The notes under the pieces are model-generated. The model was not told the origin of the DNA, did no database searches, and saw only the letters and a list, made by a program, of their open reading frames with translations. This document shows, in pieces, positions 9,575 through 19,792 of a DNA stretch of 64,000 nucleotides (within the stretch, counting starts at the first letter, position 1; each line of letters begins with the position of its first letter). The stretch is from Nocardioides marmoribigeumensis (lineage in GTDB: Bacteria > Actinomycetota > Actinomycetes > Propionibacteriales > Nocardioidaceae). The position numbers were made by a program, and so were the translations under genes. The stretch spans positions 3,658,001 to 3,722,000 of the forward strand of contig NZ_JAVDYG010000001.1 in the NCBI RefSeq assembly GCF_031458325.1, read 5' to 3'.

Positions 9575-11350
9575 ATGAGTCCGGGGAGCGCGCACCAGTC
9601 CACCGACCAGATCCGCACCGTCCTGGTCGCCGGCGCGACCGGCTTCGTCGGCCGGCGCCTGTGCCCCGCGCTGGAGGACAAGGGCTACGAGGTGCGCGCG
9701 ATGACCCGCCACCCCGAGACCTACTCGGGGCCGGGTGAGGCGGTGTTCGGCGACGTCCACGACGCCTCGACGCTCACCGACGCGCTCAAGGGCGTCGACG
9801 CGGCGTACTACCTCGTGCACTCGCTGGACTCGCCCGACTTCGAGCGGCTCGACCGCGAGGCGGCCCAGGCGTTCGGCCGGGCGGCGGCCGAGGCCGGGGT
9901 CCGGCGCATCGTCTACCTCGGCGGCCTCGGCTCCGACGAGGACATCCTCTCGGCCCACCTGCGCAGCCGTCGCGAGGTGGAGAAGCACCTCGGCGACGCC
10001 GGGGTGCCCGTCACCTCGCTGCGGGCCGGCATCGTCATCGGCCACGACGGGCTGTCGTGGGAGATGACCCGCCAGCTCGTCGAGCGGCTCCCGATGATGA
10101 TCACCCCGCGCTGGGTCAGGACGCGCACCCAGCCGGTCGCCCTGAGCGACGTCGTCCGCTACCTCGTCGCCGTCCTCGACGTGCCCGAGACCTCCGGCCG
10201 ACCGCTCGAGGTGGGCGGCCCCGACGTGCTGTCCTACGCCGAGATGATGCGCCGCGTCGCACGCCACCAGGGCCGCACCATCCTCGTCCTGCCGGTCCCC
10301 GTCCTCTCGCCCCACCTGTCCTCGCACTGGCTCAACCTGGTCACCGACGTCGATACCGCCGCCGGCCGCTCCCTGGTCGACTCGATGGTCAACGAGGTCG
10401 TGGTCAACGACCACACGCTCGAGCGGCTGGTCCCGCTGGACCTGCGCACCTTCGACGAGGCGATCGGGGAGGCCTTCGAGGAGCGCGAGCGCGAGCTCGC
10501 CCAGGCCAGCGGGTGGAAGGCGCGCCTGCGCGCCAAGCTCCCGATGTCCCTGTCCTACAAGGTGCCGATCCGGCACGAGGAGTCCGACGCCGTACGCCGG
10601 CACCGGCGCCGGGTGGTCGCCGGCACGTCCCTGGTCGGTGCGGGCCTGCTCGGCTACGGCCTGAGCACCAAGCCCGGCTCGAAGGCGTTCTACGGCGCCA
10701 CGCTCGCCACCGCCGGCATCTACACCGCCGGGGGGCTGGCCTCCGGCCCCCTCCACCTGGGCTGGATCCAGCTGCAGGACCGGTCGCTCAATCGCCCGAT
10801 CATCACCCCGATCCTCACCGGCGCGGGTGCCTTCGGCGTCTTCTACGTCGGCGCCCACGTCGTCAAGCTCGTGCCGCCGCTGGGCAAGGCGGTTGCCACC
10901 GTCCTCCAGTTCGCCGACGAGGGCGACGAGAAGCTGCTCTACCTCACCACCCTGTCCAACGGGGTCGCCGAGGAGATCTTCTTCCGCGGCGCGGTCTACG
11001 CCGCCCTGCAGGACCTGCACCCCACGCTGACCAGCACCGGTGTCTACATGGTCGCCACGATCCCGACGCGCAACCCGATGCTGGTCTTCGCAGCCGGCCT
11101 CATGGGCCTGCTCTGGGGGGCCCAGCGACGCGCCAGCAACGGGCTCCAGGCGCCGGTCCTGACCCACCTCACCTGGTCCACCCTGATGCTGCGCTACCTC
11201 CCGCCCGTCTTCGCCGACGTCGTGCCCGAGCAGACCCGCGGCGCCCGCGCCGAGGTCGCGCGGCACCAGCCCCGCGCGGTGCGCGCCGTGTCGGCGGCCG
11301 TGGAAGCCCCCACCACCGCTCCGGGGCTGCTGCGCCGCTGGCTACGCTGA
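9575..11350 (+). CDS. Fusion of an NAD(P)-binding atypical SDR domain to a CPBP-like membrane domain
   Basis: Residues 1 to about 300 form a Rossmann-fold atypical SDR: the nucleotide-binding motif is VLVAGATGFVGRRL, followed by typical NmrA/epimerase segments. From about residue 340 the protein becomes hydrophobic, with several membrane helices. It then shows an EEIFFRG motif (Glu466, Glu467, Arg471) and a later LTHLTWS (His531), the first and last motifs of CPBP (CAAX-protease-like) membrane proteins. The middle FxxxH motif expected of an active CPBP peptidase is not obvious: YMVAT occupies that place. The membrane half may therefore not be proteolytic. The total of 591 residues is one uninterrupted frame. 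Its substrate is unknown. Confidence 0.8.
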   Translation: MSPGSAHQSTDQIRTVLVAGATGFVGRRLCPALEDKGYEVRAMTRHPETYSGPGEAVFGDVHDASTLTDALKGVDAAYYLVHSLDSPDFERLDREAAQAFGRAAAEAGVRRIVYLGGLGSDEDILSAHLRSRREVEKHLGDAGVPVTSLRAGIVIGHDGLSWEMTRQLVERLPMMITPRWVRTRTQPVALSDVVRYLVAVLDVPETSGRPLEVGGPDVLSYAEMMRRVARHQGRTILVLPVPVLSPHLSSHWLNLVTDVDTAAGRSLVDSMVNEVVVNDHTLERLVPLDLRTFDEAIGEAFEERERELAQASGWKARLRAKLPMSLSYKVPIRHEESDAVRRHRRRVVAGTSLVGAGLLGYGLSTKPGSKAFYGATLATAGIYTAGGLASGPLHLGWIQLQDRSLNRPIITPILTGAGAFGVFYVGAHVVKLVPPLGKAVATVLQFADEGDEKLLYLTTLSNGVAEEIFFRGAVYAALQDLHPTLTSTGVYMVATIPTRNPMLVFAAGLMGLLWGAQRRASNGLQAPVLTHLTWSTLMLRYLPPVFADVVPEQTRGARAEVARHQPRAVRAVSAAVEAPTTAPGLLRRWLR

Positions 11351-11354
11351 CGCC

Positions 11355-11696
11355 GTGAAGATCCTCGAGGCCGTCCTGCTGGTGTTCCACCTCCTCGGCC
11401 TCGCGGCCGTGGCGTTCGGCCTGCTGCGCCAGCTCAACCGGCCCACCAAGGTCGTCGACGCGGTCATCGCCCACGGGGCGACCACCCAGCTCGTCACCGG
11501 CCTGCTCCTCGTCGGCGTGCTGGAGTCCGGCGACGAGGCCGTCAACCACGTCAAGATCGGCATCAAGCTGCTCGTCGCCCTGGTCGTCGTGGGCCTGGCC
11601 CACGCCAACCGGCGCAAGCCGAGCATCCCCACCGGCCTGTTCTGGGGCCTGGTCGGGCTCGAGCTGGTCAACGCGGTCATCGCCCTGGCCTGGTAG
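11355..11696 (+). CDS. Small integral membrane protein (four predicted helices)
   Basis: The 113-residue product is almost all membrane: hydrophobic stretches at about 4-22, 40-58, 66-84 and 95-112, separated by short basic loops. It starts with GTG four bases after the stop of the fusion gene, so it is probably in the same operon. No catalytic motif is visible and I do not assign a function. Confidence 0.75.
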   Translation: MKILEAVLLVFHLLGLAAVAFGLLRQLNRPTKVVDAVIAHGATTQLVTGLLLVGVLESGDEAVNHVKIGIKLLVALVVVGLAHANRRKPSIPTGLFWGLVGLELVNAVIALAW

Positions 11697-11701
11697 CCCC
11701 G

Positions 11702-12610
11702 ATGCGCCGGGCCGCCCTCGCCCTCCCCGGCCTCGGCCTGGCGCTCGTCCTGGCGGCCTGCGGCTCCGGGTCGCCGCTCGAGCCCCGCACGGCCACGTCG
11801 AGCTCCCCCTCTTCCGCCGCGCCGCGCCCGTCGCACCGGCCTCCCGCCACGTCCGCGACCTCGCGACCCTCGCGCACGACCCCGACCCGGCGACCCGTCC
11901 TCGACACCTGGCAGGTCGGCGCCCACGTGCTCCCGCGCCGGCCGGACGGCTTCGGCGTCGTACGCCCCACCCCGCCGGAGCTCAGGGTGCGCCGCCTGGC
12001 CACCACCGACGCCCTCCCCGGGCCCACCGACGGACGGTTCCACTCCTCCTCGCGGACGATGACCCCTGCGCTGGCGCGACGGCTCGAGCTCGCCTGGTCC
12101 CCGGGCTGCCCCGTGGCGCTGGGGGACCTGCGGCTGCTGGACCTGGCCTTCCACGGGTTCGACGGGGAGCTCCACACGGGGCAGCTGGTGGTCCGCGCCG
12201 ACGTCGCGGGCGAGGTCGTCGAGGTGTTCCGGCGGCTGTTCGCCGCGCGGTTCCCGATCGAGCAGATGCGGGTGGTGACCCAGGCCGACCTCGTCGCACC
12301 GCCGACCGGCGACGGCAACAACACCGCCGCCTACGCCTGCCGCGCGACGCGGGGCTCGACCTCGTGGTCCGCGCACGCCTACGGGCTGGCCGTCGACGTC
12401 GACCCGTTCATGAACCCCTACACCCGCGACGGCTCCGACCTGGTGCTGCCCGAGCTCGCGTCGTCGTACCTCGACCGCTCCTGGCGACGTCCCGGCATGG
12501 TGCTCCCGGGAGGGCCGGTGACCCGTGCCTTCTCCGCGGTCGGCTGGACCTGGGGCGGGACGTTCTCGACCGTCCACGACCCGATGCACTTCTCCGCCGA
12601 CGGGCGCTGA
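11702..12610 (+). CDS. Lipoprotein, M15-family (VanY-like) D-alanyl-D-alanine peptidase
   Basis: The 302-residue protein begins with a lipoprotein signal whose lipobox is LAAC, followed by a Ser/Thr/Pro-rich linker to about residue 70. The C-terminal half carries the M15 zinc motifs SAHAYGLAVDVD (SxHxxGxAxD) and the late HDPMHFS. Such enzymes trim D-alanine from peptidoglycan stems or cleave related peptides at the outer membrane face. The ATG is five bases after the stop of the small membrane protein, so the three genes 9575-12610 may form an operon. Confidence 0.85.
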   Translation: MRRAALALPGLGLALVLAACGSGSPLEPRTATSSSPSSAAPRPSHRPPATSATSRPSRTTPTRRPVLDTWQVGAHVLPRRPDGFGVVRPTPPELRVRRLATTDALPGPTDGRFHSSSRTMTPALARRLELAWSPGCPVALGDLRLLDLAFHGFDGELHTGQLVVRADVAGEVVEVFRRLFAARFPIEQMRVVTQADLVAPPTGDGNNTAAYACRATRGSTSWSAHAYGLAVDVDPFMNPYTRDGSDLVLPELASSYLDRSWRRPGMVLPGGPVTRAFSAVGWTWGGTFSTVHDPMHFSADGR

Positions 12611-12614
12611 CACC

Positions 12615-12634
12615 TGCGCCGACCTGTCGGCGCA
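12615..12634. promoter_or_regulatory. Perfect 9-bp inverted repeat in front of pcrA
   Basis: The arms TGCGCCGAC and GTCGGCGCA are separated by CT. The repeat lies between the M15 stop (12610) and the pcrA -10 box, over the place where a -35 would be. It could be an operator or a short hairpin ending the upstream transcript. It does not match the actinobacterial SOS box. Confidence 0.4.
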
Positions 12635-12640
12635 GCGACA

Positions 12641-12646
12641 TAGGCT
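12641..12646 (+). promoter_or_regulatory. -10 box of pcrA
   Basis: TAGGCT lies nine bases before the ATG at 12656, giving a leader of at most a few bases. Confidence 0.45.
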
Positions 12647-12655
12647 GAGCCGGAC

Positions 12656-15097
12656 ATGACTTCATTCCCCATCCCAGCCCGGTCCGACTCGGCGAGGCAG
12701 TCCCTCACGGATCCCGACGCCGATGCGCTGTTCCCGGCGTCCGACGCCGGGTCCGACCTCGAGGAGCGGCCGCGCCGCAGGCCCCGGGTCACCGCCGACC
12801 AGCTGCTGGAGGGGCTCAACGAGCCCCAGCGGGAGGCAGTCGTCCACGAGGGCGCGCCGCTGCTGGTCGTCGCCGGCGCCGGCTCGGGCAAGACCCGCGT
12901 GCTCACCCGCCGCATCGCCTGGCTGATCTCCGAGCGCAAGGCCCACCCCGGCTCGATCCTGGCGATCACCTTCACCAACAAGGCCGCCGCCGAGATGCGC
13001 GCCCGGGTCGAGGACCTGGTCGGCGGGCGCGCCAAGATCATGTGGGTCTCGACCTTCCACTCCGCGTGCGTGCGCATCCTGCGCAAGGAGGTCGAGCGCT
13101 TCGGCTACAAGTCCGGGTTCTCGATCTACGACGCCGCCGACCAGAAGCGGCTCATGGCGCTGGTGTGCAAGGACCTCGAGCTCGACCCCAAGCGCTACCC
13201 GCCCAACGCGGTCCTGCACTGGGTGTCCAACCACAAGAACGACCTGGTCGACCACGAGTCCGCCGCCGCCCGGGCCGACAACGACCTGGAGCGCACCTAC
13301 GCCGAGGCCTACTCGCTCTACCAGCAGCGGCTCAAGTCGGCCAACGCCATGGACTTCGACGACCTCATCATGACGACGGTCCACCTGCTCCAGGCGTTCC
13401 CCGACGTGCGTGAGACCTACCGGCGACGCTTCCGCCACGTGCTCGTCGACGAGTACCAGGACACCAACCACGCGCAGTACGCCCTCGTCCGCGAGCTCTG
13501 CGCCGAGGACCCGTCGGCGTACGACGCCGGCTCGGACCCCGACGCCGTCGGGCCGGCCGAGCTCATGGTCGTCGGCGACGCCGACCAGTCGATCTACGCC
13601 TTCCGCGGGGCCAACATCCGCAACATCCTCGACTTCGAGGAGGACTTCCCCCAGTCGCGCACGATCCTGCTCGAGCAGAACTACCGCTCGACCCAGAACA
13701 TCCTCAGCGCCGCCAACGCGGTGATCAGCCGCAACCAGGGCCGCAAGCCCAAGAACCTCTGGTCCGACCAGGGCCGCGGCGAGCCCATCGTGGGCTACGT
13801 CGCCGACGACGAGCACGACGAGGCGCGGTTCGTCGCCAAGGAGATCGACACCCTCACCGACGCCAAGGCGGCCAGGCCCGGCGACGTCGCGGTGTTCTAC
13901 CGCACCAACGCACAGTCCCGCGTGTTCGAGGAGGTGTTCATCCGCACCGGCATGCCCTACAAGGTCGTCGGTGGGGTGCGCTTCTACGAGCGCAAGGAGG
14001 TCCGCGACGCGATCGCCTACCTCCGCATGCTGGCCAACACCGACGACGAGATCAGCCTGCGCCGGGTGGTCAACGAGCCCAAGCGCGGCATCGGCGACCG
14101 GGCGATCGCCTGCGTCGAGGCGATGGCCCGTCGCGACGGCACGACCTTCTTCGAGGCCCTGCAGCACGCCGAGGACGCCCCCGGCATCGCGACCCGCTCG
14201 GTGACCTGCATCGCGGGCTTCGTCGCGATGGTCGAGGAGCTCCAGTCGATGGTCGACGCGGGGGAGCGGGCCGACGTCGTGCTCGAGGCGACGCTGGCGC
14301 GCAGCGGCTACCTCGCCGCGCTGGAGGAGTCCGAGGACCCCCAGGACGAGACCCGGCTGGACAACCTCGCCGAGTTGGTCGCCGTGGCGCGCGAGTTCGC
14401 CGACGAGCCGGTCCCGCCGCCCTCCGACGACCCGGCCGACCTGACTCCGGCGCGCCCCGGCGTGCCCGAGTTCCTCGAGCGCGTCTCCCTGGTGGCCGAC
14501 TCCGACCAGATCCCCGACCAGGACGACGAGAGCCTCGGGGTCGTCACGTTGATGACCCTGCACACCGCCAAGGGGCTGGAGTTCCCCGTCGTCTTCCTGA
14601 CCGGGCTCGAGGACGGCGTCTTCCCCCACCAGCGCTCGCTGGGCGACCGCACCGAGCTCGAGGAGGAGCGCCGGCTGGCCTACGTCGGCCTCACCCGCGC
14701 CGAGCAGCGCCTCTACGTCTCCCGCGCCCTGGTCCGCTCCGCCTGGGGCGCACCGGCCCACAACCCCGCCTCGCGGTTCCTCGACGAGCTCCCCGACGAG
14801 GTCATGGACTGGCGGCGCACCGCCGCCGAGCAGTCCTCGTGGAACCGGTCGGTCATGCCGCAGCTGCCGACCCGCCGCTTCGGCAGCGCCAGCGCCAAGG
14901 CCGACGCCGAGGCCCGGGGCCAGAAGCGCGAGGTCCCCAGCCTCTCGCCGGGGGACCGGGTCACCCACGACTCGTTCGGCATGGGCACGGTCGTGGCCGT
15001 CGAGGGCGCGGCCGACAAGGCGGTCGCCTCGATCGACTTCGGCTCCGACGGGGTCAAGCGGCTCCTCCTGCGCTACGCGCCGGTCGAGAAGCTCTGA
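12656..15097 (+). CDS. pcrA: ATP-dependent DNA helicase PcrA/UvrD (superfamily 1)
   Basis: The 813-residue helicase unwinds DNA 3'-5' in nucleotide-excision and replication-restart pathways. After a variable N-terminal tail (about 45 residues) come the Q-motif LNEPQREAV and Walker A VAGAGSGKT. Motif Ia is ITFTNKAA, motif II is VDEYQDTN, motif III is VVGDADQSIYAFRGA, and motif IV is EQNYRS. Motif V is MTLHTAKGLEF and motif VI is EERRLAYVGLTRAE. The C-terminal 60 residues form the Tudor-like RNA polymerase-interaction tail (VTHDSFGMGTV). The length is typical. It stands as a single gene convergent with the M23 peptidase. Confidence 0.97.
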   Translation: MTSFPIPARSDSARQSLTDPDADALFPASDAGSDLEERPRRRPRVTADQLLEGLNEPQREAVVHEGAPLLVVAGAGSGKTRVLTRRIAWLISERKAHPGSILAITFTNKAAAEMRARVEDLVGGRAKIMWVSTFHSACVRILRKEVERFGYKSGFSIYDAADQKRLMALVCKDLELDPKRYPPNAVLHWVSNHKNDLVDHESAAARADNDLERTYAEAYSLYQQRLKSANAMDFDDLIMTTVHLLQAFPDVRETYRRRFRHVLVDEYQDTNHAQYALVRELCAEDPSAYDAGSDPDAVGPAELMVVGDADQSIYAFRGANIRNILDFEEDFPQSRTILLEQNYRSTQNILSAANAVISRNQGRKPKNLWSDQGRGEPIVGYVADDEHDEARFVAKEIDTLTDAKAARPGDVAVFYRTNAQSRVFEEVFIRTGMPYKVVGGVRFYERKEVRDAIAYLRMLANTDDEISLRRVVNEPKRGIGDRAIACVEAMARRDGTTFFEALQHAEDAPGIATRSVTCIAGFVAMVEELQSMVDAGERADVVLEATLARSGYLAALEESEDPQDETRLDNLAELVAVAREFADEPVPPPSDDPADLTPARPGVPEFLERVSLVADSDQIPDQDDESLGVVTLMTLHTAKGLEFPVVFLTGLEDGVFPHQRSLGDRTELEEERRLAYVGLTRAEQRLYVSRALVRSAWGAPAHNPASRFLDELPDEVMDWRRTAAEQSSWNRSVMPQLPTRRFGSASAKADAEARGQKREVPSLSPGDRVTHDSFGMGTVVAVEGAADKAVASIDFGSDGVKRLLLRYAPVEKL

Positions 15098-15136
15098 GCC
15101 CGACACGCGCGCGGTTGCCGAGGTGGCCGGGCGGGG

Positions 15137-15799
15137 CTACGGCGTGACGCCGTGGAAGACCAGCGCCTGGTAGGGGTCGACGGGGTCGCCGGCGCCGGGG
15201 CGGACCTCGAGGTGCAGGTGGGGGCCGGTGGTGTTGCCGGTGGCGCCGACCAGCCCGATCTCCTGGCCGGAGAACACCGTCTGCCCCGGGCGGACCCCGA
15301 TCGCCGACTGGTGGCAGTACCACAGCTCGGTGCCGTCCTTGAGCGTCTCGACGGTCCGGTTGCCGTAGGCGCCGGCCCAGCCGACCTGGGTGATGGTGCC
15401 GCCGGCCACAGCCTTGATCGGGGTCCCGGAGGGGGCGGCGAAGTCGAGGCCGGTGTGGCAGTGCGACCACAGGCCGCTGCACTGCCCGAACCGCGCGGTC
15501 AGGCGGTAGCCCGAGACCGGCAGCACCCACGCGTCCTTGGCGAGCTTCTTGGCCGCGTCCTCGGCGCTCGCCGCGAGCTTGGCGATGGCGGCGTTGGCCT
15601 CGCGCGCCTGGCGGGTCGTGCCGGCGTACGCGCTGGGGCCTGCGCCGCCCGTCGTCGCGAGCCCGGCGCCGGAGGAGTCCTCGCCCGGTGACGCCGTGGC
15701 GCTGGGGCCGGCGGCCGCCAGGGCCAGCGCCGCGCACGCGACGGAGGCGACCGCCAGCGGCACGCGTCGGCGCGCGGGTCGGGCAGCGGTGGGGCTCAC
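15137..15799 (-). CDS. Secreted M23-family (LytM-type) peptidoglycan endopeptidase
   Basis: The 220-residue protein starts with an arginine-rich signal sequence and a hydrophobic core ending near residue 36. A short helical linker follows (about 60-85), then the M23 zinc domain with HCHTGLDFAAP (HxxxD) and GPHLHLEV (HxH). Both metal-binding motifs are complete, so it is likely an active endopeptidase cutting cross-bridges in the cell wall. The start is a GTG; GACAAT lies six bases upstream and could act as a leaderless -10. Confidence 0.9.
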   Translation of the reverse strand: MSPTAARPARRRVPLAVASVACAALALAAAGPSATASPGEDSSGAGLATTGGAGPSAYAGTTRQAREANAAIAKLAASAEDAAKKLAKDAWVLPVSGYRLTARFGQCSGLWSHCHTGLDFAAPSGTPIKAVAGGTITQVGWAGAYGNRTVETLKDGTELWYCHQSAIGVRPGQTVFSGQEIGLVGATGNTTGPHLHLEVRPGAGDPVDPYQALVFHGVTP

Positions 15800-15882
15800 C
15801 CCCCGATTGTCCCCGATCCGGGCGCTTCGAGTCCCGCGGTTGACGACAAGACGGGCGGTGGCGCGGTGTCGAGGACGGATCG

Positions 15883-15898
15883 GTGCGAGATCTCACAC
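15883..15898. promoter_or_regulatory. Near-perfect 16-bp palindrome upstream of sdhC
   Basis: GTGCGAGATCTCACAC is symmetric except for one pair. It is centred about 45 bases upstream of the -10 box, a position fit for an activator or repressor of the sdh operon. Nine bases of one arm (GTGTGAGAT, other strand) recur at 19649-19657 upstream of sucC. The regulator is unknown. Confidence 0.45.
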
Positions 15899-15932
15899 AC
15901 CCCAGGTGCTCCGCAGTGCGGCACCCTCGCAC

Positions 15933-15938
15933 TAACCT
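15933..15938 (+). promoter_or_regulatory. -10 box of the sdh operon (leaderless type)
   Basis: TAACCT is followed by seven bases and then the GTG at 15946. This decides in favour of that GTG over an upstream in-frame ATG at 15883 that lies inside the palindrome. Confidence 0.5.
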
Positions 15939-15945
15939 GTCGAGA

Positions 15946-16647
15946 GTGACGACCACCACCAAGTCCCCGGCCGCTCGGGCGCGGTCCTCCACGATCGTCT
16001 GGAAGCTGGCAATGGCGCTGACCGGCCTGGTCTTCGTCGCCTACGTGCTGCTCCACATGTACGGCAACCTCAAGGTCTTCGCCGGCCAGGCGTCCTTCGA
16101 CGGCTACGCCGAGCACCTGCGCGAGATCGGTCAGCCGATCCTCCCGCACGCCGGCCTGCTGTGGATCATCCGTGTCGTGCTCCTGGTCTCGGTCGCCGTC
16201 CACGCGACCGCGGCGTACAAGCTGTGGGCCCGTGCGCGCGGCGCGCGTCCCCAGCGCTACGTCGTCCAGAAGGCGGTCCAGGCGTCCTGGTCCAGCCGCA
16301 CGATGCGGTGGGGCGGCACGGCGCTGCTGCTCTTCATCGTGTTCCACATCCTCAACTTCACCACCCGCACCGTGACCCCGGGCGGCGACTCCGACAGCCC
16401 CTACCAGCGGCTGGTCAACGCCTTCCAGCCCGAGCAGTGGTGGGTCGCGGTGATCTACCTGGCCGCGATGGTCGCCCTGGCGATGCACCTGCGCCACGGC
16501 GTGTTCAGTGCCGCCCAGACCTTGGGCCTGACTGGCACGGTGGAGAAGCAGCGCCGCTGGAACCTGCTCGGCTACGCCCTCGCGACCGTCGTCGCCGGCG
16601 GGTTCGCGCTCGTCCCCCTGTCCGTCCTGTTCGGCATCGTCGACTGA
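15946..16647 (+). CDS. sdhC: Succinate dehydrogenase cytochrome b subunit (single-anchor type)
   Basis: The 233-residue membrane anchor passes electrons from the SdhAB head to menaquinone. It has five hydrophobic helices (about 18-41, 68-93, 120-140, 162-191, 208-233). Histidines lie in LLHMYG, VHATAAY, VFHILNF and MHLRHG, the pattern of a di-haem, single-polypeptide anchor. No separate sdhD follows, which fits this type. I chose the GTG at 15946 from the -10 box seven bases upstream; residues before it would be promoter sequence. It leads the sdhC-sdhA-sdhB operon with a 24-base gap to sdhA. Confidence 0.93.
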   Translation: MTTTTKSPAARARSSTIVWKLAMALTGLVFVAYVLLHMYGNLKVFAGQASFDGYAEHLREIGQPILPHAGLLWIIRVVLLVSVAVHATAAYKLWARARGARPQRYVVQKAVQASWSSRTMRWGGTALLLFIVFHILNFTTRTVTPGGDSDSPYQRLVNAFQPEQWWVAVIYLAAMVALAMHLRHGVFSAAQTLGLTGTVEKQRRWNLLGYALATVVAGGFALVPLSVLFGIVD

Positions 16648-16671
16648 CCGACCCAGACCCGGGAGCAACGC

Positions 16672-18698
<2,027 letters not shown>

Positions 18699-18702
<4 letters not shown>

Positions 18703-19439
18703 GACTCACTCTCAAGATCTGGCGTCAGCCCGACGCCGCCACGAAGGGCTCGATGCACACCTACGAGGTCGACGACGTGTCCGAGGACATGTCGTTCCTC
18801 GAGATGCTCGACGTCCTCAACGAGCAGCTCAACACCAACGGCGAGGAGCCGGTGGCCTTCGACAGCGACTGCCGCGAGGGCATCTGCGGCATGTGCGGCC
18901 TGATGATCAACGGCAAGGCCCACGGCCCCGAGGTCACCACGACCTGCCAGCTGCACATGCGGTCGTTCAAGGACGGCGACACGATCACCATCGAGCCCTG
19001 GCGGGCCGAGGCGTTCCCGGTGATCAAGGACCTGTGCGTCGACCGCGGCTCGTTCGACCGAATGATCCAGGCCGGCGGCTACGTCTCGGTCAACACCGGT
19101 GCCGCTCCGGACGCCCACTCGACCCCCGTGCCCAAGCCCCATGCCGACCGTGCGTTCGACGCCGCCACCTGCATCGGGTGCGGCGCCTGCGTCGCGGCGT
19201 GCCCCAACGCCTCGGCCTCGCTGTTCCTCGGCGCCAAGATCACCCACCTCGGCGAGCTCCCGCAGGGCCAGGCCGAGCGTGACACGAGGGTGCTGGGCAT
19301 GGTCGCCCAGCACGACGAGGAGGGCTTCGGCGGCTGCACCAACATCGGCGAGTGTGCCGCGGCCTGCCCCAAGGAGATCCCGCTCGACGTGATCTCCCAG
19401 CTCAACAAGGACCTGCGCACGGCGCTGCGCCACGCCTGA
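18699..19439 (+). CDS. sdhB: Succinate dehydrogenase iron-sulfur subunit
   Basis: The 246-residue subunit carries electrons from FAD to the membrane anchor through three clusters. The 2Fe-2S ligands are in CREGICGMC (Cys58, Cys63, Cys66) with a fourth in TTCQLH. The C-terminal ferredoxin domain has [12 protein letters not shown] and [12 protein letters not shown]. The GTG start overlaps the sdhA stop (GTGA), so the subunits are translationally coupled. A hairpin follows at 19463-19493. Confidence 0.97.
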
Positions 19440-19462
19440 GCGGCGAGCGACGACGTACGACG

Positions 19463-19493
19463 CGACGGGGGTCCGGAGGCCGGGCCCCCGTCG
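19463..19493 (+). terminator. Terminator hairpin after sdhCAB
   Basis: A 13-bp stem with one G-U pair (arms from CGACGGGGG and CCCCCGTCG) closes a five-base loop 24 bases after the sdhB stop. No T-run follows, as is usual in such GC-rich genomes. Confidence 0.6.
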
Positions 19494-19755
19494 AGCTGTC
19501 CGGGCGGGTCGGTCCGCAGGGCGCACGCCCGGCCCGGCGGGCGGCTCGACCTGCGCGGACGCTGGAGCAGATTTTCCCAGCTGCCCGCGATTGATACCTC
19601 CTGCGGGCGGGCAGGTGTCCCGGCGGGGCCCGGCCGGGTCGGGCGGCGGTGTGAGATGCGTCGGGGTTGCCGGGGAGGCCTGTGCCCGGGCCGACCCCCG
19701 GCGCTAGGGTCGGAGACGGCCCGGACACCGGCGTGACCGCTCCGGGCCCACATCT

Positions 19756-19780
19756 GAACACTGACGAACACTGACGAACA
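19756..19780 (+). repeat. 10-bp tandem repeat in the sucC leader
   Basis: GAACACTGAC occurs twice in tandem and is followed by a third GAACA, ending 12 bases before the sucC GTG. The lower GC content than the surroundings suggests an unstructured leader or a regulator site. Confidence 0.5.
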
Positions 19781-19792
19781 GAGGCAGACCTC

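Larger units (their letters stand above)
19440..19792. other. 353-base gap between sdhB and sucC
   Basis: No gene is supported here. The gap holds the terminator hairpin after sdhB, a nine-base copy of the sdh palindrome arm (19649-19657), an isolated TAGGGT at 19705-19710, and short tandem repeats before sucC (19756-19780). The sucCD promoter must lie in it, but I cannot place both boxes. Confidence 0.6.

Noticed and set aside
12662-15106. An 814-codon open frame antisense to pcrA, and similar long antisense frames over sdhA (15796-18648), sucCD (19079-21715) and the SDR-CPBP gene (8615-11266).
   Set aside because: High GC makes long open frames on the opposite strand; their translations are low-complexity in Gly, Arg, Val and Asp/His with no family motifs, while the plus-strand genes have full motif sets.
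15883-15945. An upstream ATG that would add 21 residues to SdhC.
   Set aside because: It falls in the palindrome and across the -10 box; the added residues do not look like the family N-terminus.
19667-19710. TTGCCG and TAGGGT as a promoter for sucCD.
   Set aside because: They are 32 bases apart, too far for a normal promoter.
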